Assembly: GCA_937911445.1 (NCBI GenBank)
Contig: CALDQY010000193.1
Coordinates: forward strand, 1 to 5,379
DNA: 5,379 bases
From: an uncultured Rhodobiaceae bacterium
GTDB lineage: Archaea; Thermoplasmatota; Poseidoniia; Poseidoniales; Poseidoniaceae
Direction: 5' to 3'
This document shows, one piece after another, positions 1-5,379 of the stretch (the first letter of the stretch is position 1; every line of letters begins with the position of its first letter). The position numbers were made by a program, and so were the translations under genes. Below the pieces are notes generated by a model that saw only the letters and a list, made by a program, of their open reading frames with translations, was not told where the DNA came from and searched no databases.

Positions 1-309
1 AAAGATGATATCCCAGCAGGTGACGTATACATTCTTTCCAGAGTCCTCCATGACTGGGATGATACAAAGTGCATTCATCTACTCATGCGCCTACCAAGGT
101 CATCCCGAGTTATCGTTATTGACCGCACTGCTGAACCAGGAAAACATGGGCTTCTAAGCCTCAACATGCTCTTAGTGTCAGGAGGACGGGAGCGAACCAA
201 GACAGAGTGGAGTCACATGTTTTCTAAGGCTGGTTGGAGAATCGACACGTGCTCAGAGTGGTCCGGACACTCGGTTTTTTCCCTCCTTCCACAAAGTGAT
301 GATTCATGA
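1..309 (+). CDS. SAM-dependent O-methyltransferase, C-terminal part (5' end outside window)
   Basis: The frame is open from base 1 and ends at TGA 307-309, so these are the last 102 codons of a longer gene; the internal ATG at 85 is not the start. The fragment carries the signature end of the Methyltransf_2 family (acetylserotonin, plant and hydroxyneurosporene O-methyltransferases). It opens with GDVYILSRVLHDWDD (residues 7-21), whose His17 sits where the family has its catalytic base. A strand (RVIVID, 36-41) and the conserved stretch SLNMLLVSGGRERT (53-66) follow, then EW..MFSKAGW (69-79). The family normally has about 330-370 residues, with an N-terminal dimerisation domain and a SAM-binding Rossmann fold, so roughly two thirds of the gene lies upstream. 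Such enzymes methylate hydroxyl groups of small, usually aromatic or polyketide-like, molecules in the cytoplasm; the substrate cannot be told from this piece. The stop overlaps the next start as ATGA, which suggests translational coupling. Confidence 0.9.
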   Translation, partial: KDDIPAGDVYILSRVLHDWDDTKCIHLLMRLPRSSRVIVIDRTAEPGKHGLLSLNMLLVSGGRERTKTEWSHMFSKAGWRIDTCSEWSGHSVFSLLPQSDDS

Positions 310-875
310 AAGTAAGCAGCTACAGCAAAGGAGATTCGATTCCAAATGTTGGTATTCTACTCATTCGCCATGGGCCAAAGAGAAAGCGGATTCATCCCTT
401 GGAGCAGACTCCGCTCTCTGAAAATGGGATCAAACAAGTGATTCAGTTCGCTAAAGCATGGGATGGTCCGATTCCCAGCAAAGTGTTAACCAGTCCAATC
501 GACCGATGCGCTCAGACTGCCTCAATCATTATTGAGACCAATGACTGGAAACAAGGCGTGCAACGATCGCGTTTGCTTGGAGACCCAGGTCCGTTTGTCA
601 TCGATTCTGAAGTCGTGAGTGACCAACTGAAAGGGATGGATGAACATGGAACTATGGGCTTCTTTAGGGAACACATCGATGGAGCAATCAAGCCCGGCAT
701 GGCATCGCTTGCGGAGGGGTCAATAGTATTGCTCGAAGAACTCGTTAGTACGCACAGGGATGGACTCGTGCTCGCTGTCTCGCATGATGTCATCATTTCA
801 GCACTCGCTGCTCACCTCGGGATCAATGACAAGGAATGGCCGGAGCCTCTTTGTGGTTTAGCCATCCGATTCTGA
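306..875 (+). CDS. Histidine phosphatase family protein (phosphoglycerate-mutase-like)
   Basis: This complete protein of 189 residues belongs to the histidine phosphatase superfamily (PGAM/SixA/phosphatase branch). LLIRHGP (residues 18-24) holds the phospho-accepting His22 and its Arg21. LTSPIDRCAQTA (61-72) supplies the second phosphate-binding Arg67. VSHD (158-161) supplies the second catalytic His160. Asp112/Glu113 in GMDEHG are candidates for the acid residue. No signal peptide or membrane segment is seen, so it should be cytoplasmic. The length fits the small phosphatases rather than true phosphoglycerate mutases (about 230-250). The substrate is unknown; members act on phosphosugars, nucleotides, phosphoproteins and other small phosphoesters. 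The ATG at 306 overlaps the upstream methyltransferase stop by four bases. AGTGAT at 294-299, six bases before the ATG, could pair weakly with the 16S 3' end. The context suggests co-expression with the methyltransferase but does not establish a shared pathway. Confidence 0.9.
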   Translation: MKVSSYSKGDSIPNVGILLIRHGPKRKRIHPLEQTPLSENGIKQVIQFAKAWDGPIPSKVLTSPIDRCAQTASIIIETNDWKQGVQRSRLLGDPGPFVIDSEVVSDQLKGMDEHGTMGFFREHIDGAIKPGMASLAEGSIVLLEELVSTHRDGLVLAVSHDVIISALAAHLGINDKEWPEPLCGLAIRF

Positions 876-907
876 GGATTTTTCGGTGACAGTTGTTAAT
901 CGACATT
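876..907 (+). terminator. Convergent intergenic gap with a short T-run (possible terminator)
   Basis: These 32 bases separate two convergent genes. A run of five T at 879-883, just after the phosphatase stop, could serve as a simple oligo-T terminator of archaeal type for the plus-strand pair. No stable GC-rich hairpin precedes it. On the minus strand the gap has no T-run, so transcripts of the membrane-protein operon probably run into the 3' end of the phosphatase gene as antisense RNA. The call rests on very little sequence. Confidence 0.2.
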
Positions 908-1837
908 CTACTCTTTGCCAGGAACCCTACCTCTCACCTCGGCGTTTAGAGGCTCAAATTGGACGATTTGAGAACACCAAGCAATCAATAAGGAGCCACC
1001 AATGAAGATGTTGAATGATATCAACTCAGAAACAAACCATACTCCGACGTATGATAGTGAGATTGCCAAAGCAAGCATCGTGATGAACAGCGGAGCTTTT
1101 TGCAATCGAGGATCGATAAACGAATAGACATAGAAGCCTCCTCCAAATGCTGCGAATGGGAATGCGAAAAGAGCATATGCCAAGCCTATGAGAATTCCAA
1201 ACAACATGTAGACAAACTCGAGTTGAGGCGACGTCAGCAAGATTTCTGTGACGAGGAAAACTGTACAGAAATTGTGCATCATTTGGTTGTGAAACCAGAA
1301 CTGACGCTTGTGATGTTCCTCATCGATGTGGTTTTCAGGTAGAATGACGTATCGAACGACTGTTGAGGTCAGGAACGATGCTCCCAAAGATGTAACGAAG
1401 ACACCAGCTAAAAGTTGAGCTAAATTTGATGGCAGGTCTGTATCTGCTAGGAGGAAGAATGAACCAATCGTTGCAAAGAAGAAGTACATGACGGTCAAAA
1501 TCAATGTCCAACTACTGAAGGTAACGAATTTTTTGATACCAATCGGAGGGGTGAGAACGTCCTCTTTCTTTTCATGCGATCGTACAATCATGTGTCCCGT
1601 CTTCATTGTATACATGAAGGCGATAGTACGCAATCCCAACAACAAACAAGCGATATGCCAAATGGCCATCAAGACATCAGATGGACCCTGAGTGAGTGAA
1701 TTCCCTGTACCAACCAGGAGTGAGGGTACATCCCAGCTGAAGAGAAGAACAAGCGATGCAAGAGTAATGATGGATAAAACACTCATGCTTCGAACAACAT
1801 CGTCGTTGGGATGATACTGGTTGAAGAGTTCCATCAT
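908..1837 (-). CDS. Multi-pass membrane protein, putative FAR-17a/AIG1/ADTRP-like membrane hydrolase
   Basis: This 309-residue integral membrane protein has about seven or eight hydrophobic segments, near residues 17-35, 54-76, 104-131, 141-167, 187-202, 207-240, 248-270 and 273-290. I place it tentatively near the AIG1/FAR-17a family, whose animal members AIG1 and ADTRP hydrolyse fatty-acid esters of hydroxy fatty acids with an intramembrane Thr/His pair. IKKFVTF (101-107) resembles ADTRP WKYMTLL, and HNQMMHN (183-189) resembles LNHAMHT. This puts T106 and H188 in the catalytic positions, 82 residues apart against 84 in ADTRP (T47, H131). Downstream, GLAY (218-221) and FYVYSFID (235-242) match the family's G..Y and W.YP blocks. 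It is longer than the animal proteins (about 230-245), with an extra N-terminal part. The stop is TAG; the start is one of two adjacent ATGs (1837 or 1834). The MMPL gene lies 18 bp upstream on the same strand, so co-transcription is likely. The family call is a motif match by eye and could be wrong; the membrane-protein call is firm. Confidence 0.6.
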   Translation of the reverse strand: MMELFNQYHPNDDVVRSMSVLSIITLASLVLLFSWDVPSLLVGTGNSLTQGPSDVLMAIWHIACLLLGLRTIAFMYTMKTGHMIVRSHEKKEDVLTPPIGIKKFVTFSSWTLILTVMYFFFATIGSFFLLADTDLPSNLAQLLAGVFVTSLGASFLTSTVVRYVILPENHIDEEHHKRQFWFHNQMMHNFCTVFLVTEILLTSPQLEFVYMLFGILIGLAYALFAFPFAAFGGGFYVYSFIDPRLQKAPLFITMLALAISLSYVGVWFVSELISFNIFIGGSLLIAWCSQIVQFEPLNAEVRGRVPGKE

Positions 1838-1855
1838 GATCCAACCGTTTGCTCT

Positions 1856-4234
1856 CTACTGAGATTCTCTATTCTCAATCTCATGACTTGTTCCGAACAT
1901 CGAACTCATCCACTTGGGCGACCACCAGTTCCACTTACCCATGAGGCGCATGGTCGACGGTACGACAAGGGCTCGAACAATCGTCGCATCTAGGAAGATT
2001 GCTAAGGCCAAACCAAGACCAATTTGTTTGAGAATGACGACCGATGATAGTCCAAACGCCATGAACACGACAACCATAATCGCTGCTGCTCCTGTGATAA
2101 GACGTCCTGTCTTCTGAAGTCCATTCGCAACAGCTTGTGTGTTGTCCCCAGTAACTTCCCATTCTTCGTGGATCCGAGAGAGCATGAGAACCTCGTAGTC
2201 CATCGATAACCCGAAGACAATGCAAAAGATGATGACTGGGTTAGTGGTTTCGATTGGCTGGGCCGTGAAATTGAGCAAACTTTCCCCGTAACCCCACTGG
2301 AAGACGAAGACAAGCATACCAAATGTTGCTGAAATCGATAGAATGTTCATGATGATGGCTTTGATTGGGATAATCACACTACGAACTTGGATAAAGATGA
2401 GAATGACTGTAGAAATGAAGATGAACGCCAAAGCGATTGGTAAATTTTCGACAATCGCATCTTGAACGTCAAGTGAATATGCAGCAAATCCAGCAACGAG
2501 CAACTGACCATCGTCACCAATGGAAAGGTCACTGAGGAAATCATCCCGATCTTCACGAACATCGGCTACGAAGCCACGTCCGTCTTCGCCGGTAATTGGT
2601 CCGTTCAATGAGAAGATGATGTAGGTGACACCATCGGAAAGGAACTGGTCACGGAGATATTCACGGGTGGCTACTTGTTCTGCTGTCAGATATTCATCTG
2701 GCGTTTGCCAATAGGCGACAACCGATGATTCGTTCATGCTCGCATTTGGCAGAGCATACCCGAATGCAGTGATGACTCGCTTGTCCTCGATGTGTTCGAG
2801 CATCCAGTTGTGCGTTGCTCTGAGATTGTCCTCTGCAAGTGGATCCTCGCCATCGAAGTCAAGAACAACCATGGCAACATTGACCGCCCTTTCAGGCCAT
2901 TTCTCGTCCATGTGTTCAAATCCTACTCGTGTTTCGTCATCTGGCGGTAATGCATCGCGCGATGCGATTGAGAAATCAGCGTATAAGAACGGTAAACCTG
3001 CACCTAAGAGGATGACCAAGGTTGGAACCAAAACAGCCCAAGGCTTGTCCATGACCGTCGTTGCAATCCTTGCCCATATTCCCGTTCCATCATCGTTTTC
3101 AGTACTGAATGAATACGGAATTTTCCCATAAAACACACGAGGACCGAGTATGGCCATGAATGCGGGGAGAACAATGACAGAGAAGATCATTGCAACAGAA
3201 ACAGCAAGAGTCCCACCAATTCCAAGGCTTGGTAAACCAGTATTCTCAAAGAACAGCATGCCCATGAGACCAATAGCAACAGTAACGCCGCTGAAAAATA
3301 CGGCTTTACCGGCTGTTGCAACCGTCATTGCCGTTGACGTTCGGATGTCTCTGCCACGATTCAACTCTTCTCGGAATCGATTGACAAGGAACAATGAGTA
3401 ATCGACAGAGACGCCGATCCCAATGAGCGTGATGATGTTGATGGCATATTGCGTGACATCCATCGTGTTGGACAACCAAATGGTCAATCCCATCGCTGAA
3501 AGAACCGTCAGTACAGCCACTCCAAATGGCAGGAGTGCGGAAATGATTGTTCCAAAGACAATTCCCAAAATTATGACTGTGAGCGGCCCCGAAATCAATT
3601 CGGCTTTGATCAAATCCTCTTGGATTCGAGAATCAAACGTTACATCAATGGCGATTTCACCCGTTACCCAAGATTCAAAATCGCTATCCATTACGATGGT
3701 TTCTTTGTTATCAGCAAACAGCTGTTTTGCTTCTTTGCGATCCAGATTGATGGTCACTCGATTTTTTGCCCAGAAACCATCATCGCCTTCGTAGACAAAT
3801 TCATCGCGTTCGTCTCCGCTGATGTCCCATGAATATTCGATTTTCACGTCATTCATTGGATCTTCCTCACACAACGGCGAGCACAGGTCAACGGGTGTTT
3901 TTGGAGTAAAAGCTGCCAAGGCATCCTGCACTGCTATTCTCCATTCTTGGGACGAATCGTCCAGAGATCTATGATGAACAAGCAGAATGAAGGTCTGAGA
4001 ACCCTCGTCTTCCGAGGTGAAAGCACTATCACGAAGTGTTCCGGCTTCAATGGATTCGAGGTCTCCTTCGCCCCATGATTCTGCCCAATCCGCACCCATT
4101 CCGATGAGCGAGGCCATCCCTAGACAAGCAATGAGCCCGACAGCGAGGACAACCTTGCGACGGTCGTAGGTGAGCTCGCCGAGTTTGTAGAAAAAGCGGT
4201 CCTCCAGCAGTTTAGGATCTGTTACAGATTCCAT
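1856..4234 (-). CDS. MMPL family RND-type transporter
   Basis: This full-length protein of 792 residues has the two-fold repeat of MMPL/RND permeases. TM1 is at 28-47, an extracytoplasmic loop at 48-214, TM2-6 at about 215-363, TM7 at 399-419, a second loop at 420-597, and TM8-12 at about 598-760. Each half keeps the family's proton-relay Asp-Tyr pair: D278-Y279 in VSVDYSLFLVNRFREE (TM4) and D679-Y680 in LSMDYEVLMLSRIHEEW (TM10), matching the D256-Y257 and D645-Y646 pairs of mycobacterial MmpL3. The C-terminal LDATIVRALVVPSTMRLMGKW (748-768) is also typical. It should sit in the cytoplasmic membrane and use the proton gradient to export or flip hydrophobic molecules; relatives move mycolates, hopanoids and other lipids. 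The cargo is unknown. The first loop is strongly acidic and holds C118 and C122 (CSPLC), a possible disulfide or metal pair. The ATG at 4234 is supported by an in-frame stop at 4265-4267. The AIG1-like gene follows after 18 bp. Confidence 0.93.
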   Translation of the reverse strand: MESVTDPKLLEDRFFYKLGELTYDRRKVVLAVGLIACLGMASLIGMGADWAESWGEGDLESIEAGTLRDSAFTSEDEGSQTFILLVHHRSLDDSSQEWRIAVQDALAAFTPKTPVDLCSPLCEEDPMNDVKIEYSWDISGDERDEFVYEGDDGFWAKNRVTINLDRKEAKQLFADNKETIVMDSDFESWVTGEIAIDVTFDSRIQEDLIKAELISGPLTVIILGIVFGTIISALLPFGVAVLTVLSAMGLTIWLSNTMDVTQYAINIITLIGIGVSVDYSLFLVNRFREELNRGRDIRTSTAMTVATAGKAVFFSGVTVAIGLMGMLFFENTGLPSLGIGGTLAVSVAMIFSVIVLPAFMAILGPRVFYGKIPYSFSTENDDGTGIWARIATTVMDKPWAVLVPTLVILLGAGLPFLYADFSIASRDALPPDDETRVGFEHMDEKWPERAVNVAMVVLDFDGEDPLAEDNLRATHNWMLEHIEDKRVITAFGYALPNASMNESSVVAYWQTPDEYLTAEQVATREYLRDQFLSDGVTYIIFSLNGPITGEDGRGFVADVREDRDDFLSDLSIGDDGQLLVAGFAAYSLDVQDAIVENLPIALAFIFISTVILIFIQVRSVIIPIKAIIMNILSISATFGMLVFVFQWGYGESLLNFTAQPIETTNPVIIFCIVFGLSMDYEVLMLSRIHEEWEVTGDNTQAVANGLQKTGRLITGAAAIMVVVFMAFGLSSVVILKQIGLGLALAIFLDATIVRALVVPSTMRLMGKWNWWSPKWMSSMFGTSHEIENRESQ

Positions 4235-4282
4235 GCTTTTACCGAAGGAATTCAGTTTATCAATTCATGTATTGGATGCCCC
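4235..4282 (-). promoter_or_regulatory. 48 bp spacer before the MMPL gene, with a direct repeat and weak TATA-like tract
   Basis: On the plus strand AATTCA occurs at 4249-4254 and again at 4262-4267, a direct repeat with a 13 bp period; the first copy lies in a GAATTC palindrome. Read on the minus strand, an AT-rich tract (TTGATAAAC, about 4255-4263) lies 21-29 bases before the MMPL ATG. That is roughly where an archaeal TATA box would sit for a leaderless or nearly leaderless transcript. No Shine-Dalgarno sequence is evident. The gap could hold a separate promoter for the MMPL/AIG1-like pair, or be plain spacer in a three-gene operon. Confidence 0.22.
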
Positions 4283-4885
4283 TTATTTTCCGCCAGTAGC
4301 CCTGCTCGTTGGACCTGGCAGTGGGAGCGATTCAGCACGGTTTTGCACCTTCTTGATGATGAAATGCTCCTCACCATCGTTGTCTGTAGGTTCTGTCGAA
4401 GTATCGACTTCCAATCCAAACTCCAGCAATGAGGTTTGATCTTGAGGCAAACCCATCTCATCGTTTTCTTCAAACAATTGAGCATCGATAGCATGTGCAT
4501 ACGCCACCTCATCAAGCGCCTCGACGGCGATGAACATCTGACGTGGAAGTCCACCACTTAGAGGAACGACGTGAACCATTTCGGCGGGAAGACGGCCATC
4601 AAAATTCGAGTAATACGCCATCGATTCATCCTGCATGACGAAATCGATTTGATACCATCGGTCATCGTTCTGCTTCGGACGCAATCGAATGTGGACCATC
4701 AACCCGACCTCCTCTGCATCATCGACAATCCCTGCTTGTTCGATCATGGATTCAAAAACTGGCCCAAGGAATGTCTTCCCATCGTTTTTCAGTTCTTTCG
4801 CATGACGCCCGTATGTGTAAAGAATACGGTTTTCAGCAAAGTCTTGGCGGCAAACAATAACAGTGGTATCGGCGTCTTCTCGCAT
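4283..4885 (-). CDS. Hypothetical acidic soluble protein, unrecognised
   Basis: I do not recognise this 200-residue protein. It has no membrane segment or signal peptide and is rich in Asp and Glu, so it should be cytoplasmic. The body (about 1-160) reads as a folded alpha/beta domain, with strands likely at TTVIVCR (7-13), VGLMVHIRLRP (60-70), RWYQIDFVM (76-84) and AEMVHVVPL (101-109), and a likely helix at QMFIAVEALDEVAYAHAIDAQLFEEN (starting near 116). The tail (161-200) is low in complexity and probably disordered, with many T, D and E and then a Pro/Gly-rich end. I see no catalytic motif; it could be a small adaptor or stress-related protein. The ATG at 4885 is chosen because the frame is blocked by TAA at 4913-4915 and there is no nearer alternative. 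It lies 48 bp upstream of the MMPL gene on the same strand and is divergent from msrA. The lack of a close Shine-Dalgarno fits a leaderless transcript. Confidence 0.7.
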   Translation of the reverse strand: MREDADTTVIVCRQDFAENRILYTYGRHAKELKNDGKTFLGPVFESMIEQAGIVDDAEEVGLMVHIRLRPKQNDDRWYQIDFVMQDESMAYYSNFDGRLPAEMVHVVPLSGGLPRQMFIAVEALDEVAYAHAIDAQLFEENDEMGLPQDQTSLLEFGLEVDTSTEPTDNDGEEHFIIKKVQNRAESLPLPGPTSRATGGK

Positions 4886-4986
4886 GCAAATATAGAGTGA
4901 AGTCGAGAGTACTTAATCATAGCCAGATTGTGAGAATTCACTCACATAATACAAGCGTTCATGAATGGTTTCTCCTGGCGTGATAC
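4886..4986. promoter_or_regulatory. Divergent promoter region between the hypothetical gene and msrA
   Basis: These 101 AT-rich bases separate two head-to-head genes, so both promoters should lie here. For msrA, the tract ACATAATAC (4944-4952) lies about 35-43 bases before its ATG and could be a TATA-like element with a short leader. For the minus-strand gene, the tract ATTAAGTAC (plus-strand 4909-4917) lies about 24-32 bases before its ATG, which would suit a leaderless transcript. Another AT tract, AAATATAG (4888-4895), is too close to the minus-strand ATG to serve it. Positions are judged by eye. Confidence 0.4.
4929..4946. promoter_or_regulatory. Inverted repeat, candidate operator
   Basis: TGTGAG at 4929-4934 and CTCACA at 4941-4946 are perfect reverse complements separated by AATTCA, giving an 18 bp dyad. 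It sits in the middle of the divergent gap, beside the TATA-like tract proposed for msrA, where a dimeric helix-turn-helix regulator could bind and control one or both genes. It resembles a CRP site but has eight bases, not six, between TGTGA and TCACA. The arms are short enough that chance cannot be excluded. Confidence 0.3.
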
Positions 4987-5379
4987 ATGGAGCAAGCGAT
5001 TCTCGGAGGCGGCTGTTTTTGGTGCGTTGAAGGAGCCTACAAGCGCATCATAGGGGTCCAATCGGCCCTGCCAGGTTATGCAGGGGGGCCTCGTCCTAAT
5101 CCTACCTACGAAGAGGTCTGCAGTGGTGCGACCGGTCACGCTGAAATCGTCATCATTGACTACGATCCTGAAATCATCTCATTCGATACCATTCTCGAAG
5201 TGTTCTTCACCGTTCACGACCCCACACAACTCAATCGGCAAGGCAACGATGTAGGAACACAATACAGGAGTTGCATTATGCCTACCAATGAACAACAAAA
5301 AGAATCAGCTTTGGCCGCCATTGAGACCTTTGCGTCCGTGTTTGACAAACCGATTGTAACTACAATCGAGGAGGCAAAG
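4987..5379 (+). CDS. msrA: Peptide methionine (S)-S-oxide reductase MsrA, 3' end outside window
   Basis: The first 131 codons of MsrA are present, and the frame is still open at the window edge. The enzyme reduces the S-epimer of methionine sulfoxide, free or in proteins, repairing oxidative damage in the cytoplasm. GGGCFWCVE (residues 7-15) holds the nucleophile Cys10. Counting from it, Y41, E53 (in SGATGHAE), D88 and Y93 (in NRQGNDVGTQYRS) fall at exactly the spacing of E. coli MsrA Y82, E94, D129 and Y134 relative to C51, so the active site is complete. GYAGG (30-34), NPTYEEVCSG (38-47) and VHDPT (76-80) are further family blocks. The family usually has 150-215 residues, so about 20-80 are missing, including any C-terminal resolving cysteines; Cys13 is the only nearby extra Cys. 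The ATG at 4987 is chosen because TGA at 4981-4983 blocks the frame just upstream and the family motif begins six residues in. Whether an MsrB domain is fused downstream cannot be seen. Confidence 0.96.
   Translation, partial: MEQAILGGGCFWCVEGAYKRIIGVQSALPGYAGGPRPNPTYEEVCSGATGHAEIVIIDYDPEIISFDTILEVFFTVHDPTQLNRQGNDVGTQYRSCIMPTNEQQKESALAAIETFASVFDKPIVTTIEEAK

Noticed and set aside
85..309. A separate 74-residue gene starting at ATG 85
   Set aside because: The same frame is open to base 1 and encodes the conserved HDWDD region of the methyltransferase; the ATG is an internal Met.
2736..3131. 131-residue plus-strand open frame opposite the MMPL gene
   Set aside because: It lies wholly antisense to a well-supported transporter gene, its protein is Ser/Met-rich with no recognisable motif, and it has no promoter or spacing of its own.
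3423..3794. 123-residue plus-strand open frame opposite the MMPL gene
   Set aside because: Antisense shadow of the conserved TM2-4 region; its composition reflects the complement of the hydrophobic codons.
4571..4900. 109-residue plus-strand open frame opposite the hypothetical gene
   Set aside because: Overlaps the better-supported minus-strand gene and ends inside the divergent gap; it has no motif. The choice is less certain here because the minus-strand gene is itself unrecognised.
4929..4946. CRP-type binding site
   Set aside because: The arms match TGTGA/TCACA but are eight bases apart instead of six, and an archaeal source would not be expected to use CRP in this form.
4942..5139. 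65-residue minus-strand open frame over the start of msrA
   Set aside because: Antisense to the catalytic N-terminus of msrA, which is unmistakable.

Overview
The window is 5.4 kb of compact, single-copy coding DNA with five genes and one divergent control region. Base composition looks mid-forties percent GC by eye. Start codons mostly lack a strong Shine-Dalgarno sequence, the soluble loops are rich in Asp and Glu, and gene spacing is tight. Together this would suit a marine planktonic archaeon such as a Marine Group II/III (Poseidoniia-like) euryarchaeon. That assignment is inference: no rRNA, tRNA or lineage-specific marker is present, and a bacterial source is not excluded. I see no mobile element, CRISPR array, tRNA or rRNA.

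Left part, plus strand (1-875): the C-terminal 102 codons of a class I SAM-dependent O-methyltransferase (ASMT/plant OMT type) overlap by ATGA with a complete 189-residue histidine phosphatase. The two are probably translated from one mRNA. This pair converges on the minus-strand genes across a gap of only 32 bp.

Centre, minus strand (4885 down to 908): three genes read leftwards. First is an unrecognised acidic soluble protein of 200 residues, then a 48 bp gap. Next is a 792-residue MMPL/RND-type exporter with 12 membrane segments and both Asp-Tyr proton-relay pairs, then an 18 bp gap. Last is a 309-residue multi-pass membrane protein that I read as a distant relative of the FAR-17a/AIG1/ADTRP membrane hydrolases. 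It keeps a Thr and a His 82 residues apart, matching the 84-residue spacing of the catalytic pair in human ADTRP. The MMPL and AIG1-like genes look like an operon; the first gene may or may not belong to it.

Right edge, plus strand (4987-5379): a 3'-truncated msrA (peptide methionine-S-sulfoxide reductase) with all expected active-site residues. It is transcribed away from the three-gene set across a 101 bp intergenic region that holds a 6+6 bp inverted repeat.

The most interesting reading is a two-gene membrane unit: an MMPL pump, whose family typically moves lipids or other hydrophobic molecules, next to a putative intramembrane lipid-ester hydrolase. The nearby O-methyltransferase, phosphatase and MsrA are ordinary families. 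Nothing in the sequence shows that they belong to the same pathway.
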